Origin: CAZWVR01 sp964637235
GTDB taxonomy: Bacteria; Bacteroidota; Bacteroidia; Bacteroidales; S143-33
Direction of reading: 5' to 3'
Length of the DNA stretch: 14,208 bases
Assembly: GCA_964637235.1 (NCBI GenBank)
Contig: CAZWVR010000067.1
Location: 1-14,208, forward strand
How positions within the stretch are numbered: position 1 is the first letter of the stretch; each line of letters starts with the position of its first letter. This document shows, in pieces, positions 6,798 through 14,208 of this stretch. The position numbers were made by a program, and so were the translations under genes. The notes beneath the pieces were generated by a model that saw only the letters and a list, made by a program, of their open reading frames with translations, had not been told where the DNA came from and ran no database searches.

Positions 6798-6830
6798 CAA
6801 AGGTAAAAAAATTTTTTCTAAAAAAACAAA
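6798..6830 (-). promoter_or_regulatory. Promoter for the tandem tRNA-Lys genes
   Basis: Reading the minus strand, TTTG (6827-6830), a 21-bp spacer and TACCTTTG (6798-6805) form a full Bacteroidota -33/-7 promoter, the best match in the window. Transcription would begin about 5-7 nt before the first tRNA. Transcription may run on into recO, which also has its own box. Confidence 0.75.
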
Positions 6831-6870
6831 TATTAAAAATAAAAAATTATCTAATTCATTCATAATCAAG

Positions 6871-8685
6871 TTATCGTATTTTAATAAAGCTTTTTCTAAT
6901 AATCTGATTATCTTTTTTAATTGTCAAAAAATAAATACCGTCAGCTAACTGAGAAACATCAAGACCTTCACTACTTATATTACCCTCGTATAATTTACGC
7001 CCGGAAATACTATAAATAGCTACCGAAGCTATCCCATTTACAGCAGAAACATACAACCTATCCACAACAGGATTAGGATATACATATAGAGGCTGTTTAT
7101 TTATTTTTTCCGTATTTAAAGCCACATCCCCAAATATCGGTCGTATCATCAAAGCACCTGAATATGACGACGCCTGCCAATAACCATAAATATTGTAAAA
7201 CTTAATCCTACTAACTTCCGCATTCATATCAAGACCGACATTCATAAATAAGTCAGAAGTCTTTTGCCAACCAACATAAAAAGTATCACTAACAACTAAA
7301 TCTGTATCAATAGTAAATGTCTGAAAATTATTTAAATTCTCGTGATCAATCTCACAGCCCTGTTTGCGATAAATAATATTTGCTGGCGTCCCACTCTGGG
7401 GATCATTATTCCAAACAACTAAGGTAAAATAATATGGCTGATATAAATTATCTTGATAGGTCTTATTAAAATAAATTCTAACAGCACGCAAATAGTCAGA
7501 TTTATAGGTATAAAACTTCTGAGCTACATAAGCAAATTTACTATTATCGCCCACTAAACCATAACCATTTTCAGGGGTCATATCGTCATAAGCATATTGC
7601 ACATCAATATTTTCAGGCTGAATATGATTATTATTAAACACAGAATCAAAAGCATCCGTACGTATATGCGTTTTTAAATCATAATAAAGAGCATCATAAT
7701 TTGACACAGGAAAAGAAAAATTCAAATAATCTGCGTCAACATGTGCATTACCACTGGGGGGAAGTATATATGAACCAAAGTAAAGATACTGGTCTGAAAA
7801 TAAATTATTTTTCTCATGCCAAATAAAGTAAAGACTATCTATGGAACGCAGCGTATTATCATTATTACGCAAAAAAATCTTTACATTCAAATTGATATCA
7901 GAAGCAGCATATTTATAATGACTATAAGGTATCGCTCTATAATTATCAAACTTAAAATCTACTGGATATTGTAGTGCAATATCACGAATAATCGTGTCAG
8001 AAGGCGATCTATTAGCAGCGAGACGGACATAATCTATAAACCAAAAATCACAATTTCCCACTAAATCAGGATGTGCAGAATGAGGTACAGAAGCCCGACC
8101 ATAAAAACGAAATCTAAAACCTCTCTGTAAAAAAGCAGTATCCATAATAGGTATTATAACCTGCTGAAAATGAATATTTGACAACTTGCTACCAACTCCC
8201 GGAGTAGCCCAAACAGTAAACCATTTTTTTTGCTTAGGTGCATAAAATTGCAAAACCAAAGAATCTGATATCTCAGGAGGATCAAGTAAACCTTGTGCTT
8301 CATAAAAAAAACTTAAATACACATTATCAGCAGGCACATAATCCAAATCTATTGGCTTAGATGTTAAAATATCTGCAATATGACTTATACCATAAGAACC
8401 TGAATAATAATTGCCTGCACTGTCCATATTATCAAACACTGCAAAACCTATGGAAGGTGGCGAAATGGCTTGTGTATTACCAACATACACGCCGTTAGTC
8501 TCCCAAAGATTAGTATTTACATTCGGATAAGTCTTGGAAAAATCGTCAACAAACGGTAATTCCAGAGTATCTGTGTTTTTATTTGCCTTGTAATGTATTT
8601 GTTTGCCTGTAAAAATAATTTTCTCTTGTGCATTAACTACTTGAAAAACAATAAGATATATAAACAAATATAAAAAACGCCTCAT
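6871..8685 (-). CDS. Secreted protein with T9SS type A C-terminal sorting domain
   Basis: The 604-residue protein has a signal peptide (hydrophobic 4-18, likely cut after A19 in VVNA-QE). Its C-terminus is a typical T9SS type A sorting domain at about 533-604: YVYPNPVVDRLYV, then SVAIYSISGRKLYEG, then the closing LADGIYFLTIKKDNQIIRK. It should cross the inner membrane by Sec and the outer membrane by the type IX system, then be attached to the cell surface or released. The early part (about 41-230) starts PFVDDFSKTYPN and ends near CDFWFIDYVRL, the layout of a beta-sandwich (MAM/jelly-roll-like) domain often found in such proteins. The middle shows no catalytic motif I recognise. Adhesion or matrix binding is possible but not shown. 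It has its own promoter and lies head-to-head with rocD. Confidence 0.85.
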   Translation of the reverse strand: MRRFLYLFIYLIVFQVVNAQEKIIFTGKQIHYKANKNTDTLELPFVDDFSKTYPNVNTNLWETNGVYVGNTQAISPPSIGFAVFDNMDSAGNYYSGSYGISHIADILTSKPIDLDYVPADNVYLSFFYEAQGLLDPPEISDSLVLQFYAPKQKKWFTVWATPGVGSKLSNIHFQQVIIPIMDTAFLQRGFRFRFYGRASVPHSAHPDLVGNCDFWFIDYVRLAANRSPSDTIIRDIALQYPVDFKFDNYRAIPYSHYKYAASDINLNVKIFLRNNDNTLRSIDSLYFIWHEKNNLFSDQYLYFGSYILPPSGNAHVDADYLNFSFPVSNYDALYYDLKTHIRTDAFDSVFNNNHIQPENIDVQYAYDDMTPENGYGLVGDNSKFAYVAQKFYTYKSDYLRAVRIYFNKTYQDNLYQPYYFTLVVWNNDPQSGTPANIIYRKQGCEIDHENLNNFQTFTIDTDLVVSDTFYVGWQKTSDLFMNVGLDMNAEVSRIKFYNIYGYWQASSYSGALMIRPIFGDVALNTEKINKQPLYVYPNPVVDRLYVSAVNGIASVAIYSISGRKLYEGNISSEGLDVSQLADGIYFLTIKKDNQIIRKSFIKIR

Positions 8686-8906
8686 ATTAAATTTTTAACA
8701 ATAAACATATAACTTTTAACTTTACAAAGATACGTTTTATTATTGTGTTTTATTATGTGAACGAATTTTTTTTGACTGAGGCTTAGAAAATAACTAACTA
8801 ACATATTATAAATTTTCTCAAATCTAAGTAATTTATTAACAAAAGATAAAAACTTTTTTAATTGAATAAAAATAGCCAATTTTAACACCGCAAAAAAAAT
8901 AAAAAT
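8686..8906. promoter_or_regulatory. Divergent intergenic spacer between the T9SS protein gene and rocD
   Basis: This 221-bp A/T-rich spacer separates two genes that diverge. It contains the leftward -7 box (8725-8732), but no convincing rightward box for rocD. An interrupted inverted repeat, AGAAAAT at 8785-8791 and ATTTTCT at 8812-8818 with outer CTTAG/CTAAG (8782-8786 and 8824-8828), is the only structured element I see. It could be an operator, but in DNA this A/T-rich it may be chance. No small ORF is convincing. Confidence 0.35.
8725..8732 (-). promoter_or_regulatory. Promoter -7 box for the T9SS-exported protein
   Basis: On the minus strand, TATCTTTG exactly matches TAnnTTTG. The stretch 19-22 bp upstream has no clear TTG element. 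A start near 8718 would give an A/T-rich leader of about 33 nt before the ATG at 8685. Confidence 0.55.
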
Positions 8907-10115
8907 ATGAAACCACAAGACTACATTGCTCGTGAGGAAAAATACGGAGCCCACAACTATCACCCATTACCAGTAGTCCTTGAAAAAGGCGAAGGCGTCT
9001 ATCTCTGGGACGTAGAAGGAAAACGCTATTATGATTTTCTTTCTGCATATTCGGCTGTAAATCAAGGACATAGACACCCTAAAATCATTGCCGCACTAAA
9101 AGAACAAGCCGATAAACTAACTCTCACTTCCCGAGCATTTTACAATAATGTTCTGGGAGAATTTGAGGAATTTGCTACAAAATTATTCGGCTATGACAAA
9201 CTTCTGCCAATGAATACCGGCGCCGAAGCCGTAGAAACAGCACTAAAACTGGCGCGTAAATGGGCTTACAAAGTCAAAGGAATACCTGAAAACAAAGCCA
9301 AAATCATTACTTGCGAAAACAATTTTCACGGACGAACAATAACAATCATCTCCTTTTCTACTGACCCAACAGCCAAAAACGACTACGGACCTTACACACC
9401 AGGATTTATCACCATTCCCTACAACGACCTTGAGGCATTAGAAAAAGCCCTTAAAGACCCCGACGTAGCCGCCTTTTTGGTAGAACCTATACAAGGTGAA
9501 GCAGGTATTATCGTCCCTGACGAAGGATACCTCGCCAAAGCATACCAGATGTGTAAAGACAATAACGTGCTATTTATTGCTGACGAAGTACAAACAGGTA
9601 TAGCCCGCACTGGGAAAATGTTAGCCTGCGACTGGGAAAATGTAAGACCTGATATTCTAATACTCGGTAAAGCAATCTCTGGTGGTGTGTTGCCTGTTTC
9701 GGCAGTTTTGGCTGACGACGAAATTATGCTTACTATAAAACCCGGTGAACACGGCTCTACATACGGAGGTAATCCATTAGCCGCAAAAGTAGCCATTGCC
9801 GCATTGCAGGTTGTCCAAGAAGAAAAACTCTGCGAAAACGCAAATAAACTGGGTGAAATTTTCCGTTCTGAAATAAAAAAAATAAAAAATGATAGAATAG
9901 AAATTGTCCGAGGCAAAGGACTATTAAACGCTGTCGTTATAAAACCTAAAAACGGCAAAACCGCTTGGGACGTATGCCTCAAAATGGCTGAACTCGGTCT
10001 ATTAGCAAAACCTACTCACGAGCATATTATACGCTTTGCACCTCCATTAGTTATCACTGAAACACAACTAAAAGAAGCTATTGAAATCTTTAAAACAGCT
10101 ATCAATTCATTATAA
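8907..10115 (+). CDS. rocD: Ornithine aminotransferase (ornithine--oxo-acid transaminase)
   Basis: This PLP enzyme moves the delta-amino group of ornithine to 2-oxoglutarate, giving glutamate-5-semialdehyde and glutamate, and links arginine/ornithine breakdown to proline and glutamate. The 402-residue protein is a complete class III aminotransferase. It has YGAHNYHPLPVVLEKGEG (13-30, characteristic of ornithine aminotransferase), FLSAYSAVNQGHRHPKI, the phosphate loop NTGAEAVETALK (103-114), VEPIQGEAG (192-200), ADEVQTG with PLP-binding D226, and GKAISGG with Schiff-base K255. The YSAVNQGH segment and N-terminus favour it over acetylornithine or GABA transaminases. Codon third positions are visibly richer in G/C than in neighbouring genes, perhaps from high expression. 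It is monocistronic, ending in a hairpin. No consensus -7 box is found in its 221-bp upstream spacer. Confidence 0.93.
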   Translation: MKPQDYIAREEKYGAHNYHPLPVVLEKGEGVYLWDVEGKRYYDFLSAYSAVNQGHRHPKIIAALKEQADKLTLTSRAFYNNVLGEFEEFATKLFGYDKLLPMNTGAEAVETALKLARKWAYKVKGIPENKAKIITCENNFHGRTITIISFSTDPTAKNDYGPYTPGFITIPYNDLEALEKALKDPDVAAFLVEPIQGEAGIIVPDEGYLAKAYQMCKDNNVLFIADEVQTGIARTGKMLACDWENVRPDILILGKAISGGVLPVSAVLADDEIMLTIKPGEHGSTYGGNPLAAKVAIAALQVVQEEKLCENANKLGEIFRSEIKKIKNDRIEIVRGKGLLNAVVIKPKNGKTAWDVCLKMAELGLLAKPTHEHIIRFAPPLVITETQLKEAIEIFKTAINSL

Positions 10116-10125
10116 CACAAAATAT

Positions 10126-10168
10126 GGCTGGGGAATACTGCAATAGCGCAGTTCCCTAGCCTTCTCTC
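10126..10168 (+). terminator. Hairpin terminator after rocD
   Basis: GGCTGGGGAA (10126-10135) pairs with TTCCCTAGCC (10152-10161), with one G-T pair. Above a 2-base bulge, CTGC (10138-10141) pairs with GCAG (10148-10151), leaving a short loop. A short T-rich run TTCTCT follows. The hairpin starts 11 bp after the rocD stop. The tail is weaker than after rpsA, so efficiency is uncertain. Confidence 0.65.
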
Positions 10169-10182
10169 CAAGAAAAAACTTA

Positions 10183-10208
10183 TATCTTTGATAAAAAATG
10201 TTTAAACA
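10183..10208 (+). promoter_or_regulatory. Promoter and nearby palindrome upstream of the ABC ATPase gene
   Basis: TATCTTTG at 10183-10190 matches TAnnTTTG, though no -33 TTG is seen at the usual distance. The predicted start (near 10197) is next to a perfect 10-bp palindrome TGTTTAAACA at 10199-10208, placed where an operator could act. The leader would be about 65 nt, longer than others in the window, and is A/T-rich without other structure. Confidence 0.5.
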
Positions 10209-10261
10209 AACTACTGATTTTTAAGTAATTATAATAAACATAGAAATATAACATACTAAAA

Positions 10262-10882
10262 ATGATAGAACTGCAAAACGTCTCTATTAAATTTAATAAA
10301 ATAATTTTTAAAAACTTTAATTTAATTATTAAAGACAAAAGTAAAGTAGCAATTATAGGCGAATCGGGAAGCGGCAAAAGCACTTTACTTAATCTCTTAG
10401 CAGGTTTCATAAAACCGAATGAAGGAAATATTATAATAAATGGAATACCTCTAAAACACGATACCTTAAAAAAAATACGTTCCGAAATAGCATGGCTACC
10501 ACAAGGTATAGACATCTATTTTGAAAACGTTAAAAGCCTTATTTACAGTCTGTTTCAAATACGTATAAACAAAAATAATAGACCAAACGAAAAACAAATT
10601 ATTTCAATGTTCAATAAATTAGGACTTGATAAGGATATATTAAATAAAAAACTATCAGAAATCTCAGGAGGACAAAAGCAGAGAGTTTTACTTGCTGCTA
10701 TATTACTAACAAAGAAAAAAATCTATTTGCTCGATGAGCCCACTTCGGCATTAGATAAAACTAATACACTAAAAGTCAGCAAAATATTAAAAAATATTGA
10801 TGCCACAGTAATATGCGCCACTCACGATCCACTACTCTACTCACAAATGGACACAGTCATAAATCTTGATAAAATAAATTAA
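10262..10882 (+). CDS. ABC transporter ATP-binding protein
   Basis: The 206-residue protein is one ABC ATPase domain. It shows Walker A GESGSGKST (33-41), Q-loop glutamine Q81 in WLPQG, the signature SGGQKQR (135-141), Walker B KIYLLDEP with E159 after D158, D-loop SALD (162-165) and switch histidine H188 in ATHDP. It would hydrolyse ATP on the inner face of the cytoplasmic membrane to drive a partner permease. No permease is encoded next to it: the next gene, one base away, is an rRNA methyltransferase. The short length and LFQIR segment recall FetA/YbbL-type ATPases, but LolD- or FtsE-like exporters are also possible. Translation from ATG 10262 gives the complete N-terminal strand. Substrate unknown. 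Confidence 0.85.
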   Translation: MIELQNVSIKFNKIIFKNFNLIIKDKSKVAIIGESGSGKSTLLNLLAGFIKPNEGNIIINGIPLKHDTLKKIRSEIAWLPQGIDIYFENVKSLIYSLFQIRINKNNRPNEKQIISMFNKLGLDKDILNKKLSEISGGQKQRVLLAAILLTKKKIYLLDEPTSALDKTNTLKVSKILKNIDATVICATHDPLLYSQMDTVINLDKIN

Positions 10883-10883
10883 A

Positions 10884-12053
10884 ATGCAAAAATTAGCAAA
10901 ACTTATAATCAAAGCAGAAAAAGAAAAAAAATTATGCCATAACCGAAATTCATGGCTTTATACAGGAGCTGTTAAATTAAGCGAAACTAACCAAGAAGGA
11001 GAAATAATTGAAATATTCACTGAATCAGGTAAAAGATGCGGATATGGTTTCTTTTTCGGTGGCGAAAATATTGCTGCATATATTTTTCTTTTTACAGAGA
11101 AAAAAACAAATGTTCTTAATCCTGAATTCTGGGAACATCTGATATTAAAAGCTTACCATATAAGAACTAAAATATTGCCACCAAATACTAATATATTCAG
11201 ACTAATACACTCAGAAGGAGATCAAATACCAGGTCTAACAATTGATATATACAAAAATACCGCTGTAATAGAATTCAAAATTCTTGGACTCGAAAAAATA
11301 GCAAACTACATTTTCTCTGCTCTTAAAAAAATTGGCTTTAATAATATATTCATTAAAAAATCCATTTCCGGAAAGCTTGATAAACAATGGATATCTGGCG
11401 ATAGAACAAACCCCATAATTGGAAAAGAATATGATATAAACTTTATTATCGATATAGAAAACGGACAAAAAACAGGATTCTTTATAGATCAAAGAGAAAA
11501 CAGAAAACTTATAGAACAATACTCCGCCGATAAAAAAATGCTTAACTTATTTTCTTATACTGGGGGCTTCTCAATATATGCATTAAAAGCAGGAGCAAAT
11601 ATAGTCCACAGTGTAGATATCTCAAAAAAAGCCCTCGAATTAGCCGAAAAAAATGCTGCGTTAAACGGATTTAATAAATTCCAACATATAACTATTGAAG
11701 AAAATGCTTTTGATTTTCTTACAAAAATGCCTGAAAATTATTACGATTTAATTGTTATAGATCCTCCGGCATTCAGCAAAAATGACTATTCTGTCAAAAA
11801 CGCAATTCGTGGATATAAAGAATTAAACCGTCAAGCAATAAAAAAAATAAAATCAGAAGGAATTATTTTCACATTCTCCTGCTCTCAAAAAATCGATAAA
11901 CAAACTTTTAGACAAATAATTTTCTATGCAGCCGCAGACGCTCGGAGAAATGTCAGAATAATACATCAATTAAATCAGGCACCGGATCACCCGATAGATA
12001 TATATCAACCCAAATCAGAATATTTAAAAGGATTTGTTTTACTTATAGATTAA
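10884..12053 (+). CDS. Class I SAM-dependent rRNA methyltransferase (RlmI-like)
   Basis: The 389-residue protein has the RlmI/RlmK layout: an N-terminal PUA-like RNA-binding domain (about 2-75), a linker domain, and a C-terminal Rossmann methyltransferase. Visible motifs are GQKTGFFIDQREN (194-206), SAM motif I region NLFSYTGGFSIYALKAGA (221-238), acidic VDIS (244-247), DPPAFSK (293-299) and FSCSQ (331-335) with the likely catalytic C333. The C-terminal HPIDIYQPKSEYLKGFVLLI matches the family's close. RlmI makes 5-methylcytosine in 23S rRNA using such a cysteine; the exact target here is not certain. Only one base separates it from the ABC ATPase gene, so they share a transcript. The last four bases overlap the end of the convergent response-regulator gene. 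Confidence 0.88.
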   Translation: MQKLAKLIIKAEKEKKLCHNRNSWLYTGAVKLSETNQEGEIIEIFTESGKRCGYGFFFGGENIAAYIFLFTEKKTNVLNPEFWEHLILKAYHIRTKILPPNTNIFRLIHSEGDQIPGLTIDIYKNTAVIEFKILGLEKIANYIFSALKKIGFNNIFIKKSISGKLDKQWISGDRTNPIIGKEYDINFIIDIENGQKTGFFIDQRENRKLIEQYSADKKMLNLFSYTGGFSIYALKAGANIVHSVDISKKALELAEKNAALNGFNKFQHITIEENAFDFLTKMPENYYDLIVIDPPAFSKNDYSVKNAIRGYKELNRQAIKKIKSEGIIFTFSCSQKIDKQTFRQIIFYAAADARRNVRIIHQLNQAPDHPIDIYQPKSEYLKGFVLLID

Positions 12054-12805
12054 GAACATAAACCTTTACGCTCTAAAAGCTCGATTAACATTTCTCGACG
12101 ATGGATAGAGATTGGCACTTTACTTTTATCCTTCATATACAAAACATTATCATATTTAGTAAATTTTGCCACATTGTTCAAATTTATAAGATGATCCTTA
12201 TGAACCCGAAAAAAATCATAATCAGATAGTAATAATTCATATTCTCGTATATTATTTTTCACTTCCATTGTTTCATTATCTCTATAATAAAAGATAGTAT
12301 GTTCACCCCTTGCTTCACAACGAATAATATCTTTTATATCAATAACCTGTATATCCTCTTCATTTTTTAAAACTATCTTTTTCTCAGGTGTCAGTCCCAA
12401 TTGATTACTTAAAAATGTTTTTATCTTTAATCTCTCTTTATCCAGTTCTATTTGGTCTATAGCTCTTTTTATTGCCTGAGAAAAATCCTGAATATCAATA
12501 GGTTTCAAAATATAATCAATAGCACTAAACTTAATTGACTTTATAGCATATTCACTATAAGCAGTAATAAATATCAACTTAAAATCAATATTATTTAGCT
12601 TACTTAATAAATCAAAAGCAGTTCCGTCGTTCATATTAATATCTAAAAAAACAATATCTGGTTTATATTGTTCTATAACTTGCACGCCAGTATTTATAGA
12701 ATCTGCCTCTGCAACAATAAATAATTCAGGGAAATACTCCTTTAATAATTTTGCAACAATTTCTCTTGCTCGTTTTTCATCATCAATAATTACAACTCGT
12801 ATCAT
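12050..12805 (-). CDS. LytTR-family response regulator
   Basis: The 251-residue protein has a receiver domain (about 2-118) with acidic D8-D9, phospho-acceptor D55 in FLDINM, T81 and K101 (LKPID). A LytTR DNA-binding domain follows (about 150-248), with IIRCEARGEHTIFYY and the FFRVHKDHLINLNNV stretch characteristic of the family. Phosphorylation by the kinase encoded just upstream should control DNA binding to direct repeats near target promoters; no target is evident here. The ATG at 12803-12805 is two bases after the kinase stop, so the two are one operon. The stop TAA lies in a TTAA that is also the stop of the convergent methyltransferase gene. No terminator hairpin lies between the two. 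Confidence 0.92.
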   Translation of the reverse strand: MIRVVIIDDEKRAREIVAKLLKEYFPELFIVAEADSINTGVQVIEQYKPDIVFLDINMNDGTAFDLLSKLNNIDFKLIFITAYSEYAIKSIKFSAIDYILKPIDIQDFSQAIKRAIDQIELDKERLKIKTFLSNQLGLTPEKKIVLKNEEDIQVIDIKDIIRCEARGEHTIFYYRDNETMEVKNNIREYELLLSDYDFFRVHKDHLINLNNVAKFTKYDNVLYMKDKSKVPISIHRREMLIELLERKGLCS

Positions 12806-12807
12806 AA

Positions 12808-14208
12808 TTAAAACAATTTTTTATAAGGAACACCTATGATTACCTTAGTGCCTGATACAAAATTTTGCTGAGTATCAGAGGTTAAATTTTCTAAGGAAAA
12901 AATTATATCCTTTTTTCCGGAAAGCAAACGCAATCTCTGACGTATTATCTCTGTTGATATAACAGAACTATCTTGTAATTTATTCGGATATTTTTTTATA
13001 CCTACCCCATTATCAATAATTTCTGCTATCAGCCACTGCTCTGTTAATTTCAATTTTAAACGTATCTGGGGAGAGAGAACAGAATACACAAATCCATGTT
13101 TAAATGAATTTTCAATAAATGGCTGCAACATCATAGGTGGTATCAGAATATTTTCAGGATCTATATTTTCATCTTTTTCAATTAAAAATTGCACCTTCCC
13201 ATCATAGCGAATATTCTGAATATCAACATATAAACTCAAAATTTCCAATTCATCAGCTAAAAGAATAAAATCATTCTCAGTACTATGTAAAATTTTGCGC
13301 ATTAACTTTGCAAATTTAGACATATACAAAGAAGCTGTCTGTACATCATTATTCATCAGAAAACTTTGAATATTGTTCAAAGCATTATAAATAAAATGCG
13401 GATTCATCTGCAAACGATGCAATTTTTGCTCAATAAGTAATTGTTTTTGCTTGTTTAACAGAATTTTACGGTTATAGAGCAAATAAATTATAATCGCAGC
13501 TGCAATAGAGAAAATCCATAAAAATAAAACTATTAAAATATGCCTACGATAACGAATTTGTTGCAATTGCTTTTGCTTTTTTAATAGTCGTATCTCTTGC
13601 TCTTTTTCTTTGGTCTCAAATTTTACCTGTAATTCTTTAAAACGCTTCATTGTATCAATACTAATAATACTGTCGTTATATTGGGCTGCTAATAAAGCAT
13701 ATTTATATGCATTTTTATAATCACCAAGTATTGCATATAGACTATGGAGCCCAGAAGTAATCTTAGATAAAAACAAAAAATTTTTAGTATTCAAAGCCAT
13801 ATTATAAGCAGTATCATAATAACTCACAGCTTTTTTGTATAACTTTTTTTTCTGATATAAATCTGCGATGGTAGTATATTCAATAACTATATCATTATAA
13901 GCTTGTATCTCTTTATAAATGAACAATGCATCTTTCATATATGTCAAAGCTTTATCAAACTCACCCTTTTGGCGATATGCTAATGCTATACCATCCAGAC
14001 AATTAGCAATATATCGTTTTACATCATATTTTTCAAAAACCTTTAATGCTGATAAATATAACTGAAGTGCAGTATCTATCTCTCCTTTATTTTTAAAAAC
14101 AGTAGCAATATTCATATCAGCAATCGCCATAGACAAAGTATCTTTAACTTTAATAAAATTTTCTTTGGAAAGTTTATAATAATATAAAGCCTTATCCATA
14201 TCGTCCAT
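12808..14208 (-). CDS. LytS-type sensor histidine kinase with TPR repeats (partial, N-terminus outside window)
   Basis: At least 466 residues are visible; the gene probably continues past the right edge, since no signal peptide is seen and the reading frame is open at the boundary. The ATG at the very edge is probably internal. Residues 1-180 are tetratricopeptide repeats (such as MNIATVFKNKGEIDTALQLY, and the similar units near 72-100 and 114-140). A charged coiled coil (about 187-220) and a single membrane helix (223-245) follow. The His_kinase domain has MNPHFIYNALNNIQ with phospho-acceptor H271, then the ATPase N-box QPFIENSFKHG (362-372) and G-box DNGVGI (399-404). The TPR part should lie on the periplasmic side and sense a ligand or protein partner. 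It phosphorylates the LytTR regulator encoded two bases downstream. Confidence 0.88.
   Translation of the reverse strand: MDDMDKALYYYKLSKENFIKVKDTLSMAIADMNIATVFKNKGEIDTALQLYLSALKVFEKYDVKRYIANCLDGIALAYRQKGEFDKALTYMKDALFIYKEIQAYNDIVIEYTTIADLYQKKKLYKKAVSYYDTAYNMALNTKNFLFLSKITSGLHSLYAILGDYKNAYKYALLAAQYNDSIISIDTMKRFKELQVKFETKEKEQEIRLLKKQKQLQQIRYRRHILIVLFLWIFSIAAAIIIYLLYNRKILLNKQKQLLIEQKLHRLQMNPHFIYNALNNIQSFLMNNDVQTASLYMSKFAKLMRKILHSTENDFILLADELEILSLYVDIQNIRYDGKVQFLIEKDENIDPENILIPPMMLQPFIENSFKHGFVYSVLSPQIRLKLKLTEQWLIAEIIDNGVGIKKYPNKLQDSSVISTEIIRQRLRLLSGKKDIIFSLENLTSDTQQNFVSGTKVIIGVPYKKLF

Noticed and set aside
8861..8884. Possible promoter ATTG...CAATTTTA for rocD
   Set aside because: The spacer is only 12 bp and the -7 box misses both T1 and the final G of TAnnTTTG.
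8682..9048. Minus-strand frames across the spacer and start of rocD
   Set aside because: They lack similarity to known proteins and overlap the rocD start; composition is that of noncoding A/T-rich DNA.
9419..9982. Long minus-strand reading frame inside rocD
   Set aside because: It is the antisense shadow of a strongly conserved aminotransferase gene, has no recognisable family and no promoter.
10180..10515. Minus-strand frame over the ABC ATPase promoter and 5' end
   Set aside because: It runs antisense to Walker A of a clear ATPase and has no start or product support.

Overview
The window looks like ordinary chromosomal DNA from an AT-rich member of the Bacteroidota. Four things point there. 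One protein is secreted with a type IX secretion (T9SS) type A C-terminal sorting domain. Ribosomal protein S1 has a long N-terminal extension. The LytS/LytTR pair is of the TPR-containing kind common in this phylum. Promoters match the Bacteroidota -7 box TAnnTTTG (six clear matches, three per strand), and starts lie in A-rich leaders without obvious Shine-Dalgarno sequences. The order cannot be fixed from this sequence alone; T9SS argues against lineages that have lost that system.

Left part, + strand (about 190-2493): a tight four-gene cluster. It holds a small XRE-type helix-turn-helix regulator, a secreted DUF3108 protein, a PlsC-type lysophosphatidate acyltransferase and a GNAT acetyltransferase. 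Two junctions overlap and the third gap is 14 bp, so it is very likely one operon from the promoter at 192-199. Middle left (2535-5856): rpsA with its own promoter and a strong hairpin terminator, then a STAS-domain protein whose stop overlaps the TTG start of ribonuclease Z.

Middle, - strand (5857-8685): recO ends back-to-back with rnz. Upstream of recO are two almost identical tRNA-Lys(UUU) genes behind a textbook promoter, then a 604-residue T9SS-exported protein. A 221-bp divergent spacer separates this from ornithine aminotransferase (rocD, + strand), which ends in a hairpin. A + strand pair follows: an ABC-transporter ATPase with no permease in view, and an RlmI-family rRNA methyltransferase.

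Right edge, - strand: a LytS-type histidine kinase with TPR repeats, cut by the window end, and its LytTR response regulator. The regulator ends tail-to-tail with the methyltransferase on a shared TTAA.

Most genes are housekeeping functions in translation, tRNA processing, repair, lipid synthesis and amino-acid metabolism. I see no mobile element, CRISPR array, prophage or defence island. I found no convincing new system; the observations below are modest points about gene coupling, regulation and unusual residues.
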